DNA from: Mycolicibacterium sp. lyk4-40-TYG-92
GTDB taxonomy: Bacteria; Actinomycetota; Actinomycetes; Mycobacteriales; Mycobacteriaceae
Assembly: GCF_030209435.1 (NCBI RefSeq)
Contig: NZ_JARVRX010000001.1
Coordinates: 904,267-968,266 of the forward strand
Length of the DNA stretch: 64,000 bases
Reading direction: 5' to 3'
Part shown: positions 12,982 through 21,462 of the stretch, one piece after another
Layout: every line of letters begins with the position of its first letter
Numbering within the stretch: position 1 is the first letter of the stretch
The notes under the pieces: model-generated
The model's input: the letters and a program-made list of their open reading frames with translations, nothing else
Told to the model about the DNA's origin: nothing
Database searches by the model: none
Program-made: the position numbers and the translations under genes

Positions 12982-13245
12982 TCAGTTGCGGTGGGTGCCC
13001 GGTGTGGCGGTGGGCGCCGGGTTGGCGGTGATCGACGGGGTGAACAGGTTGCCGCCGTTCGGGCTGAGCGACTTCTCGGTCGGGGTGACCGCCGATGTGG
13101 TCGTGGTCGTCGTCGTGGTGGTCGATGACGGTGTCTCAGGGGTCTTCTTCTCTTCACCGCAGCCGGCGGTGAGGCCGATCATCGCGATGAGTGCGGCGCC
13201 GCCGGCAGCGGCGGTGAGGCGGTGGGCCAGACGATTCGAACGCAT
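12982..13245 (-). CDS. Small Thr-rich lipoprotein
   Basis: 87 aa from the ATG at 13245 (MRSNRLAHRL); upstream in-frame codons to 13281 do not look like part of the protein. It has a signal peptide with hydrophobic core AAGGAALIAMIGL and lipobox LTAGC, so the mature protein begins at a lipidated cysteine. The mature part is short and disordered, with acidic/Pro residues then a run of nine threonines. That run is a possible O-glycosylation target, as in other mycobacterial lipoproteins. No catalytic domain. Same direction as the S53 peptidase and membrane-protein genes; function unknown. Confidence 0.75.
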   Translation of the reverse strand: MRSNRLAHRLTAAAGGAALIAMIGLTAGCGEEKKTPETPSSTTTTTTTTTSAVTPTEKSLSPNGGNLFTPSITANPAPTATPGTHRN

Positions 13246-13402
13246 GATGCATGCCCTTCCACTAGCGCAGCGGTCCGCCAAGCCCCGAGCGGGATTCCAG
13301 ACCTATTCCAGTTATGAGCGTACAGGTCAGCGCGCTGTGACGGCGGCGTTGGGGGGCGTCGGCGGCTTGACCCTGTCGGTGGGTGGGTGTTTACTCACGA
13401 TA

Positions 13403-13418
13403 TCGAACAAATATTCGA
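13403..13418. promoter_or_regulatory. LexA (SOS) box upstream of imuA'
   Basis: TCGAAC-AAAT-ATTCGA differs from the mycobacterial SOS box TCGAAC-N4-GTTCGA at one position. It lies 37 bp before the chosen imuA' start, where a repressor would block the promoter. This also rules out an upstream ATG at 13383 as the start, because it would place the box inside the gene. Confidence 0.88.
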
Positions 13419-13454
13419 ATATGGGGAGTGTCTGATGGTGCGGGAGGTGTTGTT

Positions 13455-14150
13455 GTGGCGGCTGTGACCAGTCTGGCGGATAGTCGGATTGACCGTGCTG
13501 ACCAGCTGGAACAGCTCCGGCGCAAGATCGCCGAGATGTCCGGGCCGGCAGGTTTGCGCGGCCGGGACCGAGGGCGGCCGGAACCGGCCCCGAGCGCTGC
13601 GGAAAGTTTGCTGGAATCCCCGGATTCCCAGTCTGAGCTGCTGCCTGACATGTTGCCCCGCGGCACGGTCGCGGTGCTCTCTGGAGCCCGCTCGCTGCCG
13701 TTGCGCATGGTGGCTGCGGTGACGGCGTCCGGTGGGTACGCGGCCATCGTCGGTCAGCCCAGGGTCGGGCTGCTGGCCGCGGTGGAGATGGGGGCCGACC
13801 TGGAACGCATCGCGCTGATCCCGGATCCGGGCCCGGATCCGGTGGAGGTGGCCGCGGTGCTCATGGACGGGCTCGACTTGGTGCTGCTCGGTCTGGGCGG
13901 CAAGTCTGTTCCGGCCGGCCGGGCACGGGTGGTGGCGTCTCGGGCCCGGCAGCGCGAGTGCACCCTGCTGGTCACCGATGGCGACTGGCCCGGGGCGACG
14001 GCCCGGTTGGAGGCCCGGGTCCGTGGGTACGAGGTGGTCGGCGCGGGTGCCGGGGACCCGGTGCCGGGGTGCGGACGGATCGGCCGGGTGCGGCTGGACA
14101 CGCGGGCCCGGGGCCGCTCGATGCGCCCGCTGCGAGCGGTGGGTGGCTGA
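13455..14150 (+). CDS. imuA': ImuA' accessory protein of the DnaE2 mutasome
   Basis: 231 aa from GTG at 13455 ([19 protein letters not shown]), chosen because GGGAGG stands 7 nt upstream and the LexA box lies before it. It has a distant RecA-like fold without a usable Walker A site: the loop reads [21 protein letters not shown]. In mycobacteria ImuA' joins ImuB and polymerase DnaE2 to copy damaged DNA, producing most SOS mutagenesis. It is followed by imuB with one base between stop and start, so the two are cotranscribed and probably translationally coupled. dnaE2 is not in this window, as expected. Confidence 0.88.
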   Translation: MAAVTSLADSRIDRADQLEQLRRKIAEMSGPAGLRGRDRGRPEPAPSAAESLLESPDSQSELLPDMLPRGTVAVLSGARSLPLRMVAAVTASGGYAAIVGQPRVGLLAAVEMGADLERIALIPDPGPDPVEVAAVLMDGLDLVLLGLGGKSVPAGRARVVASRARQRECTLLVTDGDWPGATARLEARVRGYEVVGAGAGDPVPGCGRIGRVRLDTRARGRSMRPLRAVGG

Positions 14151-14151
14151 G

Positions 14152-15720
14152 ATGTCCCGGGTCCTGGCCATCTGGTGCATGGACTGGCCCGCGGTGGCGG
14201 CGGCAGTGGCGGCCGGAATTCCGGTGACCGAGCCGGTCGCGGTCACCCTGGCGAACCGGGTGGCGGCCTGTTCGGCGTCGGCCCGGGCGGCGGGGGTGCG
14301 TAGGGGGTTGCGGCGCAGGGAGGCGCAGGCCCGCTGCGCCCAATTGCACGTAGCCACAGCCGATCCGGCGCGGGACGCCCGGCACTTCGAGGGAGTGACG
14401 GCCGCGGTCGACGAGGTCGTGCCGCGCGCGGAGGTCCTGCGGCCGGGGCTGCTGGTGTTGCCGGTGCGTGGAGCGGCCCGCTATTTCGGGTCGGAGCAGA
14501 CCGCGGCCGAGCGATTGGTCGACGCGGTGGGCGCGGCCGGGGTCGAATGCCAGGTGGGCATTGCCGACCAGTTGCCCACCGCGGTCTTCGCGGCCCGGGC
14601 GGGACGCATCCTCGCGCCAGGTGAGGATGCGCAATTTCTCGCCGCATTGTCCATCCGGCAGTTGGCCACGGAACCGAGCCTGTCCGGCGAGGGCCGGGAA
14701 GAGCTGGCGGATTTGTTGTGGCGCATGGGTATTCGAACCATCGGGCAGTTCGCCGCGCTGTCCCGGTCCGACGTGGCATCCCGGTTCGGGACGGATGCCG
14801 TGGTCGCGCACCGGTTTTCGCGGGGTGAACCGGCGCGCCGCCCGGCGGGGCCGGAGACGCCGGCGGACCTCGATGCCGTGATGGACTGCGACCCGCCGAT
14901 CGACCGGGTCGACGCGGCGGCGTTCGCCGGGCGGTCGCTGGCGGGCCAGTTGCACCGCAGCCTGGAGTCTGCCGGAGTGGGATGCACCCGGTTGGCCATC
15001 GACGCGGTGACCGCCAACGGGGAAGAATTGCAACGTGTCTGGCGGTGCGCCGAGCCGCTGACCGAGGACGCCACCGCGGACCGGGTGCGCTGGCAGCTGG
15101 ACGGTTGGTTGACCAGGCGGGGACTGGGCGGGGCCGGACCCACCGGACCCATCACGGTGTTGCGGTTGCATCCGGTCGAGGTGGTCTCTGCCGCCGCGCT
15201 GCAGTTGCCGTTGTGGGGATCGTCCGGAGATGACGACCGGATGCGGGCCCGGCGGGCGCTGGTGCGGGTCCAGGGTCTGCTCGGGCCGGAGGCGGTACAG
15301 GTGCCGGTGCTCAGTGGTGGGCGCGGGCCGGCCGAGCGCATCACGCTCACCCCGCTGGGGGATGAGGTGGTGCCGCGTCGCGACCCCACCCAGCCGTGGC
15401 CGGGGCGGCTGCCGGAGCCGGCTCCGGTGGTCCTGCTGGATGACCCGGTGGAACTTGTTGACGTACGCGGTGATTCGGTTCGAGTGACGGACCGGGGCAT
15501 GTTCTCCACCGATCCCGTGGGGCTGACGGGTTCGGGGTATCGCGGGGTGTTGCGCTGGTGGGCGGGGCCGTGGCCGGTCGACGAACGCTGGTGGGATCCG
15601 GAGCGGGGGAAGGGCCGCACGGCACGGGCCCAGGTGCTGCTCGGAGGTGAGGGGGAGAGCCGTGCGCTGCTGCTGTGCTACCGGCAGCGGCGGTGGTATG
15701 TGGAGGGGGTTTATGAGTAA
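14152..15720 (+). CDS. imuB: ImuB, catalytically inactive Y-family polymerase-like adaptor
   Basis: 522 aa from the ATG at 14152 (MSRVLAIWCMDWPAVAA). It has a Y-family palm/fingers/little-finger layout, but the catalytic acidic residues are replaced (IWCMDWP where active enzymes carry a Asp-led motif). The helix-hairpin-helix region is LADLLWRMGIRTIGQFAAL. A beta-clamp-binding motif QLPLW starts at residue 351, the motif known to be essential in mycobacterial ImuB. The C-terminal tail is the part that contacts ImuA' and DnaE2. Its role is to tether the error-prone DnaE2 to the clamp after DNA damage. Second gene of the LexA-controlled pair. Confidence 0.9.
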   Translation: MSRVLAIWCMDWPAVAAAVAAGIPVTEPVAVTLANRVAACSASARAAGVRRGLRRREAQARCAQLHVATADPARDARHFEGVTAAVDEVVPRAEVLRPGLLVLPVRGAARYFGSEQTAAERLVDAVGAAGVECQVGIADQLPTAVFAARAGRILAPGEDAQFLAALSIRQLATEPSLSGEGREELADLLWRMGIRTIGQFAALSRSDVASRFGTDAVVAHRFSRGEPARRPAGPETPADLDAVMDCDPPIDRVDAAAFAGRSLAGQLHRSLESAGVGCTRLAIDAVTANGEELQRVWRCAEPLTEDATADRVRWQLDGWLTRRGLGGAGPTGPITVLRLHPVEVVSAAALQLPLWGSSGDDDRMRARRALVRVQGLLGPEAVQVPVLSGGRGPAERITLTPLGDEVVPRRDPTQPWPGRLPEPAPVVLLDDPVELVDVRGDSVRVTDRGMFSTDPVGLTGSGYRGVLRWWAGPWPVDERWWDPERGKGRTARAQVLLGGEGESRALLLCYRQRRWYVEGVYE

Positions 15721-15763
15721 TTAGTTTGTCTGGGCGGCTGACGCTGCGCCCAGTTTGACGTGT

Positions 15764-16702
15764 TCATGCGCGGTGCCTTTCGGCGCCGGATCGGAATTCG
15801 TGGGTGATGGTGCCGATGCCATGGATGGTCAGTTCGATCCTGTCTCCCATTTGAGGAAGATGATCGGACTCGATGCCCGAGCATCCCGGCAAGGTCCCGG
15901 TGCCGAAAAGCTCTCCGGGGTAGAGCTGTTCGCTCTTGGACGCGTGGGCTAGGGCTTCGCCGAGTGAGTACCGCATGCCCCTCGTGGAGCTTCGCGTCAC
16001 GGTGACACCGTTGATCTTGACTTCGGCTTCCAGGGCGCATGGGTCGATGTCCGGTGTCGCGGCGACCACGGTATCGGACATGGAGTTGGCGAAGTGTTTG
16101 GCTTTCTGTGGTCCGAAACCGCTACGCATCTCGGCGATTTGGACGTCGCGGGCCGACAGGTCATTCAAAACGACGTAGCCGCTGATCGCCGCGGCCGCTT
16201 CGGCCGGCGTGGCGTTGCGGAGCGGGCGGCCGATGACGAACCCGAGTTCGAGCTCATAGTCGAGGTCGTGGGCGTAAGCCGGTGTGGTGACCGGTGTTCC
16301 GCTGGGCACGAACGTCAGTGCGTTACTCATGTAGTAGATCGGCTGCTCGAACCACAGTCGGTTCGGTTTGAACATCGGAAACGTCGACCCGGTGATGCGC
16401 TCGTACGCCGCGGTGACGCGGTAGCGGCCGGGCAGATATCGGCGTGCCATCGCGCGGGACGCATCGATGACGTGTTGTTCGTAGAGCATGAAGTCGCGGA
16501 ACGATATGGGAGCGAACGGCAATCGCGCATCGGTCGTGAGGCCGTCCGCCGCCGCGTCACGCCACTCGGGAACTGGTGGAAGCCCGAAGGGTAATTGAGC
16601 ATCCGTCCATTGGTGCCAGCCATTGTCCGACTGCACCTCGACGACGACGGCACCGTCGGACTGCCGTCGTCGCATGGCCTGTACTCGGGTTTCGTCGATC
16701 AT
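15764..16702 (-). CDS. Fumarylacetoacetate hydrolase-family protein
   Basis: 312 aa. The FAH fold shows the metal-site glutamates in DYELELGFVIGRP and the family motif GYVVLNDLSARDVQ, followed by GPQKAKHFANSM and the C-terminal GTLPGCSG-GD region. Members cleave C-C bonds of acylpyruvates such as fumarylpyruvate or fumarylacetoacetate, usually late in aromatic catabolism. The start at 16702 overlaps the stop of the upstream TetR gene (ATGA), so the two form one unit. The divergent alpha/beta hydrolase across the operator also suits a ring-fission pathway. The substrate is unassigned and no ring-cleaving dioxygenase is visible here. Confidence 0.85.
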   Translation of the reverse strand: MIDETRVQAMRRRQSDGAVVVEVQSDNGWHQWTDAQLPFGLPPVPEWRDAAADGLTTDARLPFAPISFRDFMLYEQHVIDASRAMARRYLPGRYRVTAAYERITGSTFPMFKPNRLWFEQPIYYMSNALTFVPSGTPVTTPAYAHDLDYELELGFVIGRPLRNATPAEAAAAISGYVVLNDLSARDVQIAEMRSGFGPQKAKHFANSMSDTVVAATPDIDPCALEAEVKINGVTVTRSSTRGMRYSLGEALAHASKSEQLYPGELFGTGTLPGCSGIESDHLPQMGDRIELTIHGIGTITHEFRSGAERHRA

Positions 16703-17286
16703 GTGGTCTGTGCTCCTTTCAACACCATGTCGATCCGTGCGGCGAGCCCGTGCGTGACCTCATGGTGAGTAACCAGACGCCGGAAATGCATTGGCGCGAT
16801 GATGGTTTCGATGATGAGTGCCGCATCTGCGGTCGTAGGCAGCTCGTTGCGGTCGATGCCGCGCGTGATGATCGCCTTGGCAACCTGGAATCGCTCGGTC
16901 CAGAATCGCGTTCGGGCATCAGCGATGTCGGGCGAGTCCGCGCTGACGGAGCTGGCCGCGCGGGTCAACGCGTATCCACGCGGCGACTCCAGATATCTCG
17001 CCAGTGACGTGGCGAATTCGATCAGATCCCGGCGCAGGTTGCCGGTGTCCGGGACGGGAATAGCGGCTTCGCTGCTGGCCAGCAGCGCGTCGGCGATGAC
17101 GTTCTCCCAGGTGCCCCAACGGCGATAGATCGACGACGGCGCCACCCCGGCGTGAGCAGCCAGCTCGGGAAGGCTCGATGAAGTGACGCCGGTTTCCAGC
17201 AGCTCGAGCGCCGCTTCGAGGACGGCCGTGCGGATGCGCGCGGAGCGGCCACCGGGTCGGCGTGAGACCTCATTCCGTTCCTCCAT
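16699..17286 (-). CDS. TetR-family transcriptional regulator
   Basis: 195 aa from the ATG at 17286 (MEERNEVSRRPGGRS). An upstream in-frame ATG at 17391 would run through the operator and into the opposite gene. HTH at about residues 25-60 (ALELLETGVTSSSLPELAAHAGVAPSSIYRRWG), then a helical ligand domain. It overlaps the FAA hydrolase start by 4 nt and faces an alpha/beta hydrolase across a 22-bp inverted repeat. Most simply it represses both the hydrolase and its own operon until a pathway intermediate binds. The inducer is unknown. Confidence 0.85.
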   Translation of the reverse strand: MEERNEVSRRPGGRSARIRTAVLEAALELLETGVTSSSLPELAAHAGVAPSSIYRRWGTWENVIADALLASSEAAIPVPDTGNLRRDLIEFATSLARYLESPRGYALTRAASSVSADSPDIADARTRFWTERFQVAKAIITRGIDRNELPTTADAALIIETIIAPMHFRRLVTHHEVTHGLAARIDMVLKGAQTT

Positions 17287-17296
17287 GTCGTCAGTG

Positions 17297-17318
17297 TAAC
17301 GCAAAGATAATTGCGTTA
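17297..17318. promoter_or_regulatory. Inverted-repeat operator between TetR and alpha/beta hydrolase genes
   Basis: TAACGCAA-AGATAA-TTGCGTTA, a perfect 8-bp inverted repeat with a 6-bp spacer, 11 bp upstream of the TetR start. A second, weaker repeat (AGTAGG...CCTACT, 17319-17339) abuts it toward the hydrolase gene. Probable binding site of the adjacent TetR protein. Confidence 0.75.
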
Positions 17319-17374
17319 GTAGGAATTGTCTGCCTACTATCGGCGCACTGCCACACGCCGACCGGAGGCTCCTC

Positions 17375-18679
17375 ATGTCACGCATCGCCAAGAATCTGAT
17401 CGTCAGCCTCTGTGCGCTGACCGGAACAACCGAACAAGCCGCGCGACGGTTCGGCGTCGGCTACTTCCTGCCGGAACTGACCGTCGACCGGTTCGCGAAC
17501 ATGGGCGGAATCGACAAGCGGCTCTTCGCAATCCAGCTGCAGGAATGTCGTTCGTTCGACGACGAAGCGTGGGCGGACTACTGGCGGCGGTTCGCTGTCG
17601 AGCACCTCGATACCGCCGCACCCGCGCTGGAACGGTTGGGTGGTCCCGCCCCGGGTGAGTTGCTCGCGCCGGCGGACGACGGACTCATCGCCCGGCTCGG
17701 CGCTGTGCTGGCGCCGGCGGTGGACGTGTTCGCCGAGCGCGCCCCGGAAACCGTCGGGCAGTTGGTTACGTCGTTCATCGCCGACAACCCGGACCACGTT
17801 GATGCCGCCATTGCCATCGACGAACTGGTCAAAGCCATGACCTACTTGTTCGTCGCGTCATGGCCGGGCTGGACGCCGAGCCGACTGCAGGCCTATGCCC
17901 AGTCGCAATGCCTGTTCGAAGCCCTGATCCGCGCGCTGGCTCCGGCTATGGGTATCGACGTCGAGGTCGTCACACTGCACGTCGAGGGTGAGGCCATCAA
18001 GGGCTACGCAGCGTTCCCGGCGGGGAGTGAACCCACTGCCGCGGTCCTGATCACCAATGGCCTGGAGGGCGCCAGCCAGGAGGTTGCCATCCCGATCCTG
18101 AAGTACCGCCACAACGGCATGGCGGTCGTCACGATGGAAATGCCCGGCACCTACGCCTACCGCAAGCCGCTCTCGCCTGAGTCTGAAAACCTCTACGCGG
18201 CAATGCTTGATCACATCGCCGCACACCCTCGCGTGGACGCCGACAGGATCGGCATGGTCGGCGTCAGCTTCGGCGCGCATTGGTCGGCGCGAATGGCTGC
18301 GCGTGACAAACGAATCAAGGCGGTGGTCTGCAATGGAGGCCTCTACCACCGCAGCTTCACGCCGGCGTCCACCTTCGGTAAGCCCGCGATCATCCTGGAA
18401 ACTCTGCGCAACACCACCGGCGCAACCAGCCTGATCGACTTGGGCCGGCGACTGCATGCGCTGTCTCTGAAGGCTCGCTATCCAGACATCACGGTGCCGC
18501 TGCTCGTCATCAACGGTGACACCGACACCCTTGTCTCGACGCGAGACTCCGTCGACCTCGCCGACGCCGTGCCGAACGGCGAACTGATCCTGTACCCGAA
18601 TGACGATCACTGTGCCATGGGGCACTACAGCGAATGGCTCGCCACCAGCGTCGATTGGCTCCAAAAGCACCTCGATTGA
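17375..18679 (+). CDS. Alpha/beta hydrolase, FrsA/DUF1100-like
   Basis: 434 aa. A helical N-terminal cap of about 200 residues precedes the alpha/beta hydrolase core. The nucleophile elbow is GVSFGAH, the acid is in NGDTDTLVS, and the His in NDDHCAMGH. This layout resembles FrsA-like esterases and the C-C hydrolases of pyridine or aromatic catabolism that use a large helical cap. The start ATG follows GGAGG by 6 nt. Divergent from TetR-FAA hydrolase over a palindromic operator, so probably part of the same inducible catabolic route. No signal peptide. The specific ester or C-C substrate cannot be named. Confidence 0.82.
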   Translation: MSRIAKNLIVSLCALTGTTEQAARRFGVGYFLPELTVDRFANMGGIDKRLFAIQLQECRSFDDEAWADYWRRFAVEHLDTAAPALERLGGPAPGELLAPADDGLIARLGAVLAPAVDVFAERAPETVGQLVTSFIADNPDHVDAAIAIDELVKAMTYLFVASWPGWTPSRLQAYAQSQCLFEALIRALAPAMGIDVEVVTLHVEGEAIKGYAAFPAGSEPTAAVLITNGLEGASQEVAIPILKYRHNGMAVVTMEMPGTYAYRKPLSPESENLYAAMLDHIAAHPRVDADRIGMVGVSFGAHWSARMAARDKRIKAVVCNGGLYHRSFTPASTFGKPAIILETLRNTTGATSLIDLGRRLHALSLKARYPDITVPLLVINGDTDTLVSTRDSVDLADAVPNGELILYPNDDHCAMGHYSEWLATSVDWLQKHLD

Positions 18680-18714
18680 AAGGCCGGCGTGCTGTCTTCC
18701 AGATATTAGTTGTG

Positions 18715-18729
18715 CACAATTGAATTGTG
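18715..18729. promoter_or_regulatory. OhrR operator
   Basis: CACAATT-G-AATTGTG, a perfect 7-bp inverted repeat about a central base, 17 bp before the ohrR GTG start. It resembles the ACAATT/AATTGT operators described for OhrR-type MarR repressors. The overlapping TTGTGCACAA (18710-18719) is also palindromic. Confidence 0.75.
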
Positions 18730-18745
18730 GGCTACAGTACTTCAC

Positions 18746-19177
18746 GTGGACGCACTCGCCTTGGACCGCCAGCTCTGCTTCGCCTTGTACTCGGCGTCGC
18801 GGGCGATGACGGCGGCCTATCGGCCGATCCTGTCCGAGCTGAACCTCACCTACCCGCAGTACCTGGTGCTGCTGGTGCTGTGGGAAGAGGATCGGGTCAC
18901 GGTCGGGCGGCTGGGTGAGCGGCTGCAGTTGGATTCGGGAACCCTCTCACCGCTGTTGAAACGGCTGGAGGCCAATGGATTCATCCGTCGTGAACGGTCG
19001 CAGCAGGACGAGCGTCAGGTCGAGGTGAGCCTCACCCCGGCCGGCCGCAAGCTCGAAGCCGGTGCCCAGTGCATTCCCGAGCAACTGGGCGCCCGCAGCG
19101 GCATCACCGAGCAGGAAGCCGCGGACCTGCGCGATGCGATCCGCCGATTGACCGAAGCGCTCACCGCATCGCAGTGA
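18746..19177 (+). CDS. ohrR: OhrR, MarR-family organic peroxide sensor/repressor
   Basis: 143 aa from GTG at 18746 (MDALALDRQLCFALYSAS). The upstream in-frame ATG at 18710 overlaps the operator and is rejected. The reactive cysteine conserved in OhrR is Cys11 in RQLCFALYSAS. Winged helix at about residues 45-100 (VTVGRLGERLQLDSGTLSPLLKRLE, wing RSQQDERQVEV). The one-Cys sensor is oxidised by organic hydroperoxides or hypochlorite and leaves the operator. It precedes ohr by 52 bp in the same direction, so it likely controls both genes through the 18715-18729 site. Confidence 0.92.
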   Translation: MDALALDRQLCFALYSASRAMTAAYRPILSELNLTYPQYLVLLVLWEEDRVTVGRLGERLQLDSGTLSPLLKRLEANGFIRRERSQQDERQVEVSLTPAGRKLEAGAQCIPEQLGARSGITEQEAADLRDAIRRLTEALTASQ

Positions 19178-19229
19178 TTTACCGACGCATCCCGCGTCAC
19201 CGTGCACCAACCACCACAAGGAGATCGAC

Positions 19230-19652
19230 ATGAAGACGCTCTACACCGCCGAAGCCCTGGCCACCGGCGAAGGTCGCGACGGCCACGGCCGCACCTCGGA
19301 CGGCAAGCTCGACCTGGACCTGGCCATCCCGAAGGAGATGGGTGGCAGTGGCAACGGCACCAACCCCGAGCAACTGTTCGCCATCGGCTACGCGGCCTGC
19401 TACCACTCGGCGCTGCGGCTGGTCGCCCGTGAAGCCAAGGCGGACGTCACTGATTCGTCTGTGGGGGCACGGGTTTCGCTCGGGCAGCTGGACAACGGTG
19501 GGTTCGGCCTGGCGGTCGAGCTCGAGATCACCCTGCCCAACCTGGACCACGACGCCGCGCAGGAACTGGCCGACAAGGCCCACCAGGTGTGCCCGTACTC
19601 CAATGCCACTCGCGGCAACATCGACGTCAAGATCACCGTCACCGACGACTGA
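19230..19652 (+). CDS. ohr: Organic hydroperoxide resistance protein Ohr
   Basis: 140 aa, OsmC/Ohr fold. The two redox cysteines are Cys57 (GYAACYHSAL) and Cys121 (QVCPYSNAT), both conserved in thiol peroxidases of this type, which reduce organic and fatty-acid hydroperoxides in the cytosol. Length is typical. The start ATG at 19230 is preceded by AAGGAG 7 nt upstream. It forms the classic ohrR-ohr pair with the repressor just upstream, so it should be induced by organic peroxides. Its 3' end converges with the nucleoside hydrolase gene at a 13-bp gap. Confidence 0.95.
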   Translation: MKTLYTAEALATGEGRDGHGRTSDGKLDLDLAIPKEMGGSGNGTNPEQLFAIGYAACYHSALRLVAREAKADVTDSSVGARVSLGQLDNGGFGLAVELEITLPNLDHDAAQELADKAHQVCPYSNATRGNIDVKITVTDD

Positions 19653-19665
19653 ACTTCCGTCGGCG

Positions 19666-20751
19666 TCATAGCTTGGAGGCGAACGCCCCGACCCGGTCGA
19701 TGAACCGATCGAAGAACGCCACCGGGTCCACCTCGACGCCGATGTGGGCATTGGGCTGGCGTCCCCAATGCCCGCGCCAGTCGGCCACCGTCATGCCGCG
19801 CGTCAGCGTGCCCAGCAGTTCCACATCGACCGTCGCCTGCTGGTACCGGACGATGTCGGGGTCCAGGGCGACCGCCGCTGCGAGCGGATCGTGCAGGTGC
19901 GCCAGGTATCCCTCGCCCTGGTCGAAATGGAACTCGAAGTAGAACCGCATGGCGTCTTCCAGCACCCGGATCAGCGGGTTGGACGACGACGACCGCGTCC
20001 CGCGATCGTCCAGCACGCTCATCGGCGATGACGGGCCGCCCGCTGCGGTCGCGAGCCGGCTCAGCAGCGACGGCGTCATCGCGATGTTCTCGGTCAGGTT
20101 GAGCCCCAGCACAATTGGCAGATGCTTGGGGTCCTCCAGGCCCCACGCTGCACCCCAGACCGAGAACACCTCGGCCGCGGCCTCCGGGTCCACGCTGATG
20201 TTCCATTCGGACACCGGCGTGGTGTTGCCCCGGTAGTCGAAGGCGCCGCCCATGATCACCAGCCGGCGCAGCAGCCGGGGGAGCGACGGCTCCCGCCGCA
20301 GCGCCAGTGCGAAGTTGGTCAGCGGACCGGTGACCAGACCGATCAACTCGCCGGGGTATTCACGTGCGGCCTGAATCCAGGCCTCGGCGGCGTCGTACTG
20401 GGTCAGCACGCCGCCGGTCTCCGACTCGGCACTCGGCTCGGGCAGTTCTGCATAACCCAGCCCCTGCGGGCCATGGGTGTCCTCGGCGGTCCGCAACGGT
20501 GCGACCAGCGGGACGCTCGCGCCCCGCGACACCGGGATGGGGCCCGCCCCGCACAACTGCAGCAACCCCAGATTGTTGACGCACACCTGGTCGACCGGGA
20601 CGTTGCCCGCGGTCGACGCGATGCCGACCAGCTCGGCGTCGGCGCTGGCCAACAGGTAGGCCAGCGCCATCGCATCGTCCACGCCGGTGTCGACGTCAGC
20701 AAAAACCGGCTGCACCCTGGCCCGGCCGGCGGGAAGTAGGCCCCCTGTCAT
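19666..20751 (-). CDS. Nucleoside hydrolase, IunH family
   Basis: 361 aa from the ATG at 20751 (MTGGLLPAGRARVQ); an ATG at 20787 adds 12 residues and is possible. The calcium-binding aspartate cluster is intact in FADVDTGVDDAMAL (Asp19/21/25/26). The distal HDPLAAAVALDP motif also fits. These enzymes hydrolyse the N-glycosidic bond of ribonucleosides to ribose and base. Here the gene sits at the end of a leftward block of amide and amine nitrogen genes, suggesting nucleoside-derived nitrogen as a source. A 63-bp gap separates it from the XRE-cupin regulator upstream. Confidence 0.87.
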   Translation of the reverse strand: MTGGLLPAGRARVQPVFADVDTGVDDAMALAYLLASADAELVGIASTAGNVPVDQVCVNNLGLLQLCGAGPIPVSRGASVPLVAPLRTAEDTHGPQGLGYAELPEPSAESETGGVLTQYDAAEAWIQAAREYPGELIGLVTGPLTNFALALRREPSLPRLLRRLVIMGGAFDYRGNTTPVSEWNISVDPEAAAEVFSVWGAAWGLEDPKHLPIVLGLNLTENIAMTPSLLSRLATAAGGPSSPMSVLDDRGTRSSSSNPLIRVLEDAMRFYFEFHFDQGEGYLAHLHDPLAAAVALDPDIVRYQQATVDVELLGTLTRGMTVADWRGHWGRQPNAHIGVEVDPVAFFDRFIDRVGAFASKL

Positions 20752-20814
20752 GTCGCCAACCCTAAGGGGCCGCGCGGTAACGGGCATTCCGATCGCCGGC
20801 TCTGGGCCTGTTAT

Positions 20815-21462
20815 CTATATCGCGCCGTCGGGGAATGCGATGACCGACACAAAACGTATCGGTAGCCGGATCAGCCGGGTCGGCCCGTGGACGCCCTCAC
20901 CGTCGAACTGCAACGAGTCACCGGGCTCGAGCCGATACTCGGAACGGCCATGGCCGTAGTCCATGACGCCGTCGAGCATGTAGATGAATTCAGTCCCGGG
21001 ATGCTGGAACAGCGGGTAGACCTCGCTGTCCTCATTGAGCGTCACCATCAGACATTCCAGGCGTTTGTGCTCGCCGCGCAGCCCGCCCAGCAGTTCGTAC
21101 TCGTGGCCGGCCTGTGAGCCACTGCGGACGATCGGGGTGCCCTTGCCGGCTTTGACGAACGACGCCGGCCGCTCGGTGTCCGCACCGCGGAACAGATACG
21201 TCACCGGTACGTCGAAACCTTTGGACAGCAGCGCGAGGGTGCTCAATGAGCAGGATGTCTGTGCGTTCTCGACCTTGGAGAGCATGGCCTTGGAGATGCC
21301 GATACGGGCCGCCATCTCGCCGACGGACAGACCCGAATTCTGGCGCAGCTGACGAACATTGCGCGCGATGGCCACCTCGAGCTCGAGTTCTTCGACCTTG
21401 TCTTCGGGCCGGCGGTTACGGGTGGTGCCCGCATTGCGAAGTAGCGTTTCGTCGTTCTCCAC
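20815..21462 (-). CDS. XRE-family HTH regulator with cupin sensor domain
   Basis: 215 aa, GTG start. HTH at about residues 35-88 (RNVRQLRQNSGLSVGEMAARIGISKAMLSKVENAQTS). The C-terminal cupin covers about residues 115-210 (FQHPGTEFIYMLDGVMDYG, LEPGDSLQFDGEGVHG). This architecture is common among regulators of amine, amino-acid and polyamine catabolism. The start lies 47 bp inside the upstream M20 hydrolase gene, a long overlap that implies tight coupling or a slightly later true start. It is the likely local controller of the nitrogen block; its effector is unknown. Confidence 0.85.
   Translation of the reverse strand: MENDETLLRNAGTTRNRRPEDKVEELELEVAIARNVRQLRQNSGLSVGEMAARIGISKAMLSKVENAQTSCSLSTLALLSKGFDVPVTYLFRGADTERPASFVKAGKGTPIVRSGSQAGHEYELLGGLRGEHKRLECLMVTLNEDSEVYPLFQHPGTEFIYMLDGVMDYGHGRSEYRLEPGDSLQFDGEGVHGPTRLIRLPIRFVSVIAFPDGAI

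Noticed and set aside
13972..15171. Leftward 399-codon frame over imuB
   Set aside because: imuB on the plus strand has family motifs, a clamp-binding site and a LexA-controlled partner.
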